Part shown: one piece after another, positions 7,532 through 13,583 of the stretch | Position numbering within the stretch: position 1 is the first letter of the stretch | Layout: every line of letters begins with the position of its first letter | Assembly: GCA_025353585.1 (NCBI GenBank) | Contig: JANXOM010000302.1 | Coordinates: 1 to 40,186 of the forward strand | From: Deltaproteobacteria bacterium | GTDB lineage: Bacteria; Myxococcota_A; Polyangia; Haliangiales; Haliangiaceae | Length of the DNA stretch: 40,186 nt | Direction of reading: 5' to 3' | Position numbers and translations under genes: made by a program | Notes under the pieces: generated by a model | What the model was told of the DNA's origin: nothing | What the model saw: only the letters and a program-made list of their open reading frames with translations | Database searches by the model: none

Positions 7532-8368
7532 CTACGCGCCGACGGCGGGCAGCGCGGCCGCCAGCAGATCGGTATACCGCGTGGCGAGCGTGACATCGCC
7601 GAGGTGCGGCCAGCGGCGCGCGCTCCGCGGCTCGACGGCGAACGTGGCCCCCGGCGCGAAGTGCTCGATCAGATAGCGCGCCAGCGTCGGTCGCGCGACC
7701 GCGCGCGTGGCCGTCAGGTGCCGGATCCCGACGAGCGGCGAGCGCGCCAGCGCCCACACGCGGCGCGCCGCGTCCTCGGCCCACACCGCCGAGCGCACCT
7801 CGTCGGTGACGAGCGTCATCGGGAGCTGCTTGCCGTGGCGGTGGCGGAGCCAGTCGAGCTGGCCGACGCGCCCCGACGCAGACGGGCCGATCCACAGGCC
7901 GGGCCGGATGACGAGGGTGTTGCCCCGCGCGCGCACGAGCTGTTCGGCCGCGACGCGGGTCTCGCCGTACACGCTGACCGGGTCGGTGGGCGCCGCCTCG
8001 TCATACGGCCCGTGGTCGCCGCCGAAGACGTGGTCGCTGGAGCAATAGACGATGCGCGTCTCCGGGGGCGCGTGGCGCAACAAGATCCGCGTGCCCTCGA
8101 CGTTCACCGACCGCGCAAACCCGGGCGAGCGCTCGCACGTCTCGACGTTGCACACACCGGCGCAGTGAATGACGAGCGCCGGCCGCGCGGCCTGGAACAG
8201 CAGCACCATCGCGAGCTCGTCGTCGAGGTTGATCCCGTGGGTGATGCCAGCCGGTAACGCGGCGCCGTCGCGATTGCCGGCCGCGAGGACCGGGACGGGC
8301 GCGGCGCGCAAGATGGACCAGCCGAGCAGCGACGTCGCGCCGAGGAGCAAGACGGCGGGCTCGGCCAT
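7532..8368 (-). CDS. RmlD-like NAD(P)-dependent sugar reductase / extended SDR
   Basis: 278 aa. The N-terminus has a Rossmann loop GATSLLG (10-16). Further on are CAGVCNVETCE, YCSSDHVFGG and a YGETRVAAEQ block, the order seen in dTDP-4-dehydrorhamnose reductases and related extended SDRs. The active Tyr is Y134, but the usual Lys four residues on is Arg (R138), so catalysis may be altered. Cytosolic; no signal peptide. It lies 43 bases upstream of the M50-like gene on the same strand, probably the first gene of that run. No other sugar-nucleotide genes are nearby, so the substrate cannot be named. Confidence 0.75.
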   Translation of the reverse strand: MAEPAVLLLGATSLLGWSILRAAPVPVLAAGNRDGAALPAGITHGINLDDELAMVLLFQAARPALVIHCAGVCNVETCERSPGFARSVNVEGTRILLRHAPPETRIVYCSSDHVFGGDHGPYDEAAPTDPVSVYGETRVAAEQLVRARGNTLVIRPGLWIGPSASGRVGQLDWLRHRHGKQLPMTLVTDEVRSAVWAEDAARRVWALARSPLVGIRHLTATRAVARPTLARYLIEHFAPGATFAVEPRSARRWPHLGDVTLATRYTDLLAAALPAVGA

Positions 8369-8423
8369 GCGCGCGCGGATGATGACAGCTCTGCCCTCGC
8401 GCGGCGCGCCCCCACGGCCCTGC

Positions 8424-8429
8424 TACGCT
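8424..8429 (+). promoter_or_regulatory. -10 element TACGCT, 6 nt before the DUF3237-like gene
   Basis: TACGCT followed by 6 bases and GTG 8436. No Shine-Dalgarno. The same TACGCT-N6-start arrangement recurs at 27658. Confidence 0.55.
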
Positions 8430-8435
8430 CGCGCC

Positions 8436-8930
8436 GTGCCGAGCTCTTTTGCCTCCCTGCCCGCCGCGCTGCAGACCGTCCGGACGCGTCCGCTGTTCGT
8501 GATGCGGCTCGACGTCAAGGCGCCGCTCCTTGTCGGCGCCACGCCGGGCGCGCTCCGCCGCGTGGGCGTGGTCCCCGGGGGCACCTTCGCGGGCGAGCGG
8601 CTCTCGGGGGCGGTGCTCGATGGCAGCAGCGACTGGCAGACGGTACGCAGCGACGGCGCGGTCACGCTCGACGTGCGGCTGATGCTGCGGACCCACGACG
8701 ACGTCCTGATCACGATGGCGTACCGCGGCCTGCGGCACGGCGCGCCGCAGGTGCTCGCGCGGCTCGACCGCGGCGAGGCCGTCGATCCGGCCGACTACTA
8801 CTTCCGCATGACGCCGACGTTCGAGGTCGCGGCGGCGACCCCGTACGACTGGCTGAACCGCGTCATCGCGATCGGGACCGGTCATCGCCTGCCGGATGGC
8901 CCGGTCTACAGCGTGTTCGAGGTCCTGTGA
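8436..8930 (+). CDS. DUF3237-family protein
   Basis: 164 aa from GTG 8436, selected because family members are about this long and a -10 hexamer ends six bases upstream. The order of recognisable phrases fits DUF3237: RTRPLFVMRLDV at the start, GVVPGGTFAGERLSGAVLDGSSDWQTVRSDGAVTLDVRLML, DDVLITMAYRGLRHG, and a YYFRMTPTFEVAAATPYDWLNRVIAIGTGHR ending. The family forms a small beta-barrel of unknown biochemical role. Cytosolic, apparently a single-gene unit diverging from the RmlD-like gene. Confidence 0.8.
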   Translation: MPSSFASLPAALQTVRTRPLFVMRLDVKAPLLVGATPGALRRVGVVPGGTFAGERLSGAVLDGSSDWQTVRSDGAVTLDVRLMLRTHDDVLITMAYRGLRHGAPQVLARLDRGEAVDPADYYFRMTPTFEVAAATPYDWLNRVIAIGTGHRLPDGPVYSVFEVL

Positions 8931-8945
8931 TCGCGGTTTGGCGCT

Positions 8946-8951
8946 TATGAT
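8946..8951 (+). promoter_or_regulatory. -10 element TATGAT, 6 nt before a small lipoprotein gene
   Basis: TATGAT ends 6 bases before ATG 8958; no Shine-Dalgarno. Confidence 0.55.
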
Positions 8952-8957
8952 CTCCGC

Positions 8958-9278
8958 ATGCAAAGGGTCGTTGTCGGGGCGGTGATGGGGCTGACAATGA
9001 TGGCGGCGGCGTGCGGGGGGACGGAGCCGGCGGGCGGGCCGCAACCCTGCGCCGACCTGCCCGCGCAGACGCAGTACGACGCGTGCGCCGCCGTCGACGC
9101 CGCGACGCCAGGCTGCATGGGCTCGGATGGCCTCTGGCCCGATCCGGGCACCGAGAACGTCCGCTACCCCGTCGGCTGCCACGTCACCTATCCCGTCTGC
9201 GACGGCGCGTACGGCGTGCCGTACGACTGCACGTGCCAGACGTCTTTGGGACCGGCCGCGTGGTACTGCCCCGTCTGA
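8958..9278 (+). CDS. Small Cys-rich lipoprotein, unknown function
   Basis: 106 aa. A hydrophobic leader (VVVGAVMGLTMMAAAC) ends in a lipobox AAAC at C19, so the mature protein should be a lipid-anchored envelope protein of about 88 residues. The mature part has several spaced cysteines (CADL, DACAA, GCMG, GCHVTYPVC, CTCQ, WYCPV), suggesting disulfides in the periplasm or on the surface, and is rich in Pro, Gly and aromatic residues. I do not recognise the family. It precedes another Cys-containing lipoprotein by 49 bases and may share its transcript. Confidence 0.7.
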   Translation: MQRVVVGAVMGLTMMAAACGGTEPAGGPQPCADLPAQTQYDACAAVDAATPGCMGSDGLWPDPGTENVRYPVGCHVTYPVCDGAYGVPYDCTCQTSLGPAAWYCPV

Positions 9279-9327
9279 CGGCGGCCGATTTCGCGCAAAC
9301 GTGGCCCGGTCGGTCCCACCAGAGGGC

Positions 9328-10446
9328 ATGACCCTCCGTCCGATCTGGGCGATCGCCGCGTACGCGCTCTCCCTGAGCTGCAACGTATCCATGCACGCCA
9401 GCGGCAGCGGGCTGTTCGGGACCCACGGCGGCAGCGGTCCGCCGCCGGCCCCTGCCTCGACCGCGGACCCGGCAGCCGAGCCGCCGCCGAGCCACGCCGA
9501 GCTCGCGCCGCCGCCAGAGCGCGTCGCTGACGCCACGCCGCCAGCTTCCAAGACCCGGCCCAGCAAGCGCGGGCCGGCGGCGCCTCCGCCCGGCGCGGCG
9601 GCCCCCGTGATCACGGGCGCGCCCGTCTTCGGGCTCCCCGAGCCCGCGCGCGGACCAGCGGCCGGCGCCACGTTCAACGGCACGTACATCCCCGAGGCGG
9701 CGCCGGACTGCAGCGGCGCGACGGCGTTCGATCCGAAGGGCCCCGACGTGCAGGCGATTCACGCGAGCGGCTGGGGCTACCAGCCGGGGTTCCGGTGCCC
9801 GTCGAGCTGTGAGAACCCGGCGAAGGTGACGTTCGCGAACGGCAAGGCGTCGGTGCCGCTGGTGTGGGTCGAGGACCATCCGCCCGAGGACGGCGATGGC
9901 GTCAAGGTGACGATGCACCGGTACAAGCTCGAGATCCCGCTGAACCAGCTCGCGGACAAGTCCGGCTACGCCGGCGGCGCGACGGTGACGTCGCCCGCGT
10001 TCCACTGGTCGCACAACAACATCTACGAGATGTTGTCCGACAGCTTCGCGGTGCGCATCGCGGTCGCGGACATCAAGGACGTGCACTGGGGCACGGGGCG
10101 CGCGGCCCTGTTGTCGGTGCTGCTGCGCCCGGACGGGAGCGCGGACAAGGACGCCTACAGCGAGGAGGCCGAGGCGGCGTGCAAGATCTCGCTCGTGCGA
10201 ACGGACTGGAAGCCGGGCGATGGCCTCTCGGATGACGACGTCGGCGACGATGGCGACAGCGGCGACAGCGGCACCTCGTCGTCCTCACACTCGTCGTCGA
10301 GCAGCGACTCCAGCGCGCGGCGCAGCTGCAAGAGCTCGTGCCGGCAGACCGCCGGCGCGTGCCGCACGGCGTGTCACGGCTCCAGCGCGAAGTGCGCGAG
10401 CAACTGCAACCACGACGAGAGCTCCTGCGAGCGCGGCTGCGGCTAA
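9328..10446 (+). CDS. Lipoprotein with a C-terminal hendecad CX3C cysteine array
   Basis: 372 aa from ATG 9328 (AGAGGG just upstream). The leader ends at a lipobox (LSLSC), followed by a Pro/Ala/Gly linker to about residue 110. A globular part follows (GTYIPEAAPDC, VEDHPPEDGDGVKVTMHRYKL, HWSHNNIYEML), resembling no family I can name. Near residue 300 comes an acidic Asp/Ser linker (DDDVGDDGDSGDSG, then Ser runs). The last 40 residues (codons 10327-10440) carry eight cysteines in exact C-x3-C-x6 spacing repeated four times. An 11-residue period places all cysteines on one face of a helix, either as i/i+4 disulfides or as metal sites. The stop codon TAA is the first base triplet of a downstream repeat unit. 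Confidence 0.75.
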   Translation: MTLRPIWAIAAYALSLSCNVSMHASGSGLFGTHGGSGPPPAPASTADPAAEPPPSHAELAPPPERVADATPPASKTRPSKRGPAAPPPGAAAPVITGAPVFGLPEPARGPAAGATFNGTYIPEAAPDCSGATAFDPKGPDVQAIHASGWGYQPGFRCPSSCENPAKVTFANGKASVPLVWVEDHPPEDGDGVKVTMHRYKLEIPLNQLADKSGYAGGATVTSPAFHWSHNNIYEMLSDSFAVRIAVADIKDVHWGTGRAALLSVLLRPDGSADKDAYSEEAEAACKISLVRTDWKPGDGLSDDDVGDDGDSGDSGTSSSSHSSSSSDSSARRSCKSSCRQTAGACRTACHGSSAKCASNCNHDESSCERGCG

Positions 10447-10500
10447 CCCCGGGGACGCTGTCTAACCCCGGGGACGCCGGCTAACCCCGGGGACGCTGTC
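10444..10500 (+). repeat. Three tandem 19-bp units starting in a stop codon
   Basis: Units at 10444-10462, 10463-10481 and 10482-10500, each TAACCCCGGGGACGCTGTC (the middle one ends CCGGC). The first TAA is the stop of the preceding lipoprotein gene. The GGGGACGCTGTC part continues into the longer repeat at 10489. Confidence 0.85.
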
Positions 10501-10746
10501 AAGTCTGTCAACTCTGGCCAAATCATGATCCCGAACGAATTCGGTTGCTTACCCGGGGACGCTGTCAAGTTTGTCAACCCTGGCTACCCCGTCCGCCTCG
10601 CGTAGTTCGCGCGATCTCGTCACCTGAAAAGGTGATGGGTCTAGAGCAAAGCTAGAGTTGACAGAACTGACAGCGTCCCCACCTAACGTGGCGGAACGAC
10701 ACCGGAACACGGATGGAGCAGCGTTGACAAACGTGACAGCGTCCCC
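10489..10746. repeat. REP-like inverted repeat cluster (four copies of a 24-bp unit)
   Basis: The unit GGGGACGCTGTCAAG plus TNTGTCAAC occurs on the plus strand at 10489-10512 and 10554-10577, and inverted at 10657-10680 and 10723-10746. The second and fourth copies differ at one position. Between them are small hairpins: CCGAA-CGAA-TTCGG (10531-10544) and TCACCT-GAAA-AGGTGA (10620-10635). This fills the 321-base gap between genes; no gene is seen here. The layout resembles REP/RAYT-type elements, but no transposase is present. Confidence 0.7.
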
Positions 10747-10767
10747 GGGCGGGGGCCGGGTGGGGGG

Positions 10768-11934
10768 CTACTCGGGCTCGGTCTCGAACGCGGCGCTGGC
10801 CGCGACCGGCTCGGCGAGCTTCGCGCGGGCGGCCTTTGGCGCCGCCGAGAGGCTCGCGTCGGACGCGCTGACGGCGCCGACGTGGGCGAGCGTGTGCGCG
10901 CCGTCGTCGAACTCGATGACCACGCGCTGCGCCTCGATCGCGGTGACCTCGCCGCGCCCGAATTTCGGGTGGGCCACGAGCTCGCCGACCGCGAACGTGA
11001 GCCGGGCGCCGTAGGTGCGCACCGGCCGCGTCGGCGCGCGCCACGCGATCCGCGCGAGCTCGGAGAGGCCATCGAGCAGCGCGGCCGTGACCGCCGCCGG
11101 GACCAGCGGGACGCGCGCGTCGGTCGCGCGAGCGATGGCCACCTCGCGCGGCGTGGCGCGCAGCGTGATCGGCTGATCGATCCGGGCCGCCGCCTCGGGC
11201 GCGGCCGCCGCGATCACTGCTTGGGCCTGGTCGATCGCCGCGCGGGCGACGCGATCGACGATGCCGATCCGCACGTCGCGGACGACGCGCAGGATCGCGT
11301 GCAGTGCGTGCAGCGGCACCTTCGGCGTCTTGTTCAACTTCACGCCGCGCTCGTCGAGCTGGGCCGCGATGCGGTGGAATACGCCGCGGTGCTCCTCGGG
11401 GCAGGCCTCGCGCGCCTGCGCGATGATGGCCTCGCGGATCTGCGGCACCGCGAGCTCGGGCTCGATCACCTTGGCCATCGCCGCCACCACCGCGTTGCGG
11501 ACGTCATCGTCGAGTGCGATCGAGCGATCTGGCTCGTCGTCGACCAGCGTCAGCCCGAGCGCCGCGACGACGCAGTCGGTCAGCTGGATCGGCTTGTGGT
11601 TCCGGGGGCCGCCGTCGTCCAGCGCCAGCGTGCCGAGCTGCGCGACCAGCGCGAGCGCCAGCACCGGGTGCTCGGCGAGTGCCCCGCCCGCGTCGGGCTC
11701 GCCCACCTCCGTCTCGCCGTCGGGCACCGCCGCGGCCGGCTCCGCAGGAAACGCGGCCGCCAGCTCGGCGAGCAGGCGATCCTGCCCGGCGCGCGCGCAG
11801 ATCTCGTAGAAACCGGCGAGCAGGTCGCGCGCCACCGACGCGTTCTCCGTCTTCGGCTTGCGGCTATCGAGGAGACGCGACGCGAGCTCGCGCAGAGGAA
11901 CGACGAGGGTCCGCGGAAGGTCGAGCGCCGGCAT
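10768..11934 (-). CDS. Hypothetical protein with a C-terminal Tudor/SH3-like segment
   Basis: 388 aa. Mostly helical and rich in Ala, Glu and Arg, with no signal peptide. I do not recognise the body; around residues 90-190 are conserved-looking phrases (NHKPIQLTDCVVAALGLTLVDD, ACPEEHRGVFHRIAAQLDERGVKLNKTPKVPLHALHAI). Near the end, FAVGELVAHPKFGRGEVTAIE followed by VVIEFDDGAHTL closely resembles the small beta-barrel found in CarD-like proteins and at the C-terminus of UvrD/PcrA helicases, which contacts RNA polymerase or other proteins. It ends in a short acidic tail. A role near transcription is a guess from that segment only. Confidence 0.65.
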   Translation of the reverse strand: MPALDLPRTLVVPLRELASRLLDSRKPKTENASVARDLLAGFYEICARAGQDRLLAELAAAFPAEPAAAVPDGETEVGEPDAGGALAEHPVLALALVAQLGTLALDDGGPRNHKPIQLTDCVVAALGLTLVDDEPDRSIALDDDVRNAVVAAMAKVIEPELAVPQIREAIIAQAREACPEEHRGVFHRIAAQLDERGVKLNKTPKVPLHALHAILRVVRDVRIGIVDRVARAAIDQAQAVIAAAAPEAAARIDQPITLRATPREVAIARATDARVPLVPAAVTAALLDGLSELARIAWRAPTRPVRTYGARLTFAVGELVAHPKFGRGEVTAIEAQRVVIEFDDGAHTLAHVGAVSASDASLSAAPKAARAKLAEPVAASAAFETEPE

Positions 11935-11942
11935 GGCCGGGC

Positions 11943-11948
11943 ACTATA
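11943..11948 (-). promoter_or_regulatory. -10 element TATAGT, 8 nt before the start at 11934
   Basis: Minus-strand TATAGT ends 8 bases before ATG 11934; no Shine-Dalgarno. Confidence 0.55.
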
Positions 11949-11963
11949 CGCGCGAGGGGCCTG

Positions 11964-12275
11964 TCAGCGGTGATCTCGGACCTTGCTGAGCCCGTGCTCG
12001 AACTGGTCACCCCACTTGTCGAGCATGTTGCCGACGCCGCCGGCGAGACAGCCGAGCGCCTCGGGGCAGCTGTTCGCGTCCGCCGTGCACGTCAGCATCC
12101 GATCGTAGTTATCGGCCCCGAGCTGATCTTTCAACTCTGGCAGGTCGCGGCTACAGCTCTTCGCCTCGTCGGTCTCGCCGCAGAGCTTCTCGAGCCGGTC
12201 GCAAGCCTGCTTCGCGCGCCCGCCGCACCCCGCGCCCATCACCAGCGACAGCGCCGCGATCGTCAGTGTTCGCAT
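11964..12275 (-). CDS. Small Cys-rich lipoprotein, unknown function
   Basis: 103 aa. Short leader MRTLTIAALSLVMGAGC with lipobox GAGC (C17). The mature protein is helical and charged with evenly spaced cysteines (QACDRLEKLC, KSCSRDL, MLTCTADANSCPEALGC), so probably disulfide-bonded in the periplasm. Proteins of this size and pattern are frequent in myxobacteria but I know of no function. It ends 29 bases before the start of the Tudor-tailed gene on the same strand. Both have their own -10 hexamers, so separate transcription is likely. Confidence 0.75.
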   Translation of the reverse strand: MRTLTIAALSLVMGAGCGGRAKQACDRLEKLCGETDEAKSCSRDLPELKDQLGADNYDRMLTCTADANSCPEALGCLAGGVGNMLDKWGDQFEHGLSKVRDHR

Positions 12276-12282
12276 GAGCCAG

Positions 12283-12288
12283 ATCGTA
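12283..12288 (-). promoter_or_regulatory. -10 element TACGAT, 7 nt before the start at 12275
   Basis: Minus-strand TACGAT ends 7 bases before ATG 12275; no Shine-Dalgarno. Confidence 0.55.
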
Positions 12289-12367
12289 GCGCACGAGTCC
12301 GCTCACGCGCCAGCCCGAGGATCAGAGCGGGTCCACGACCGGCCAGCCAATTGCAGATACACCGCCC

Positions 12368-12919
12368 ATGAGATCTCGCTCCGCCTCGACGCTTCGTGCG
12401 CTGACCCTCGGCTGTGGCCTGACCGTCGTCGTCGCGCTGACCGGCGCGTGCCGCAAGCACGACAACTCCGACGTCACCGCGCAGGCGAGCCGGGACCTTC
12501 GCCTGGCGCAGGAAGAAGCGAACACGCACGGCAAGGAGCTCGCCGCGAACCAGGCGGACATGGACCAGTCCAAGCGCGATCTCGTCGCACAACATCAAAA
12601 GGTCGCCGACACCGCGGAGGCCCTCGTGAAGCAGCAGGTCGCCGTCGGCTCGGCGCAGCTCACCCTGGCGAACGCCCGCCAGGCCTACGCGACCGCGATG
12701 ACCGACCGCCTCGCGCGCCTCGACGCCGATCTCGCCGAGCTCGCGGGTAAGGCCAAGGATGCCAAGGCCAAAGATACGCTCGCCGGCCTGCGCGCGCGGC
12801 GGGACGCCGTCGTCAGTACGTGGAAGGCCGCGACGGCCACGGTCGACGCCAACTGGGAGACGTACACGCGCGACCTGGACAGCACGCTGACCACGATCGA
12901 ACACGACGTCCATAACTAA
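12368..12919 (+). CDS. Coiled-coil lipoprotein
   Basis: 183 aa. The leader (LGCGLTVVVALTGAC) ends in a lipobox TGAC. The mature part is almost entirely helical, with long heptad-like stretches (ASRDLRLAQEEANTHGKELA, AALVKQQVAVGSAQLTLANA-like runs, DADLAELAGKAKDAKAKD), and ends at HDVHN. It is most likely a rod-shaped outer- or inner-membrane-anchored protein. It faces away from the small lipoprotein at 12275; the divergent gap is 92 bases. No family is recognised and there is no strong promoter match (GATACA six bases before ATG is weak). Confidence 0.75.
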   Translation: MRSRSASTLRALTLGCGLTVVVALTGACRKHDNSDVTAQASRDLRLAQEEANTHGKELAANQADMDQSKRDLVAQHQKVADTAEALVKQQVAVGSAQLTLANARQAYATAMTDRLARLDADLAELAGKAKDAKAKDTLAGLRARRDAVVSTWKAATATVDANWETYTRDLDSTLTTIEHDVHN

Positions 12920-12940
12920 CCTTCCCCGGACAATTGCGCA

Positions 12941-12955
12941 CGCCGGGCGCCGGCG
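12941..12955. terminator. GC hairpin between convergent genes
   Basis: CGCCGG-GCG-CCGGCG, a 6-bp stem in the 186-base gap between convergent genes (stops at 12919 and 13106). No U-tract; in DNA this rich in G+C such stems are common, so support is weak. Nothing else is recognised in the gap. Confidence 0.25.
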
Positions 12956-13105
12956 CACGGTCGCCGTGGTGCCGCGGCACGCCCGTGCGATCCCACGCAC
13001 CCGGCCGGATGACGATGCCGCGCCGCGCGCCCGCATGGTCGCCGCCACGTACCGCGAAGCGCGACGTGACCGAGGCCTCGGCTGCGCTGGGGCGGACGCC
13101 CGGCG

Positions 13106-13574
13106 CTACGCGAGCTGCCACAGCGCCGCGTACTCTGCGATGAGCCCATCGTACTCGCTCATCTCCGGCAGCTTCTCGTAGCTGTGGACGGCCGGTGTCG
13201 TCGCCCACGGCAGCTTCTCGCTCGTCCAGGTCTCGATGAACGGCGCGTACCAGCTCGGGTCGTCGAGCATCGTCGCCCGCAGGTTGACGAAGAAGTCGAT
13301 GCCATCGGGGCGCGTGAACATCCAGCTCATGCAGCGCGGGCAGAAGTAGTGCCGCGCCGCGCCGTGGAGGCCGCCGATCACCCGGGTCGCCCTGCGTGAC
13401 GGCGAACGCAGGCGTCGGGATCGCCGCGCTCAGCGAGTAGGCGCTCGAAGTCATGCGCTGGCAGCCGGTGCAGTGGCAGGCCATCGCGAGGAGCGGCCGC
13501 GCGCTGATCTGGATCCGCACCTGGCCGCAGCGGCAGCCGCCCGCCTGGGGAACGTCATGTCCGGTCCGCCGCAT
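13106..13574 (-). pseudogene. GFA-family (glutathione-dependent formaldehyde-activating-like) gene, frameshifted
   Basis: Two frames together make one GFA protein of about 155 aa. The first (from ATG 13574) reads GGCRCGQVRIQI, MACHCTGCQRMTSSAYSL, FAVTQGDP and then runs into nonsense. The next frame resumes exactly at VIGGLHGAARHYFCPRCMSW and continues to WATTPAVHSYEKLP and a stop at 13106. Removing one base from the CCCGGG run at 13381-13386 restores the family sequence. All zinc cysteines (CRC, CHCTGC, CPRC) are intact, which favours a recent mutation or a sequencing error over old decay. It starts 10 bases after the zwf stop and is probably co-transcribed with it. Confidence 0.8.
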
Positions 13575-13583
13575 CGCTCGGCC

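Noticed and set aside
10444-10500. CRISPR-like array
   Set aside because: The 19-bp units are directly adjacent without unique spacers and no cas gene is present.
12813-13105. Continuation of the GFA gene's first frame towards 12813
   Set aside because: Past the frameshift the translation is Arg/Pro-rich and unlike the family; the correct continuation is in the next frame, ending at 13106.
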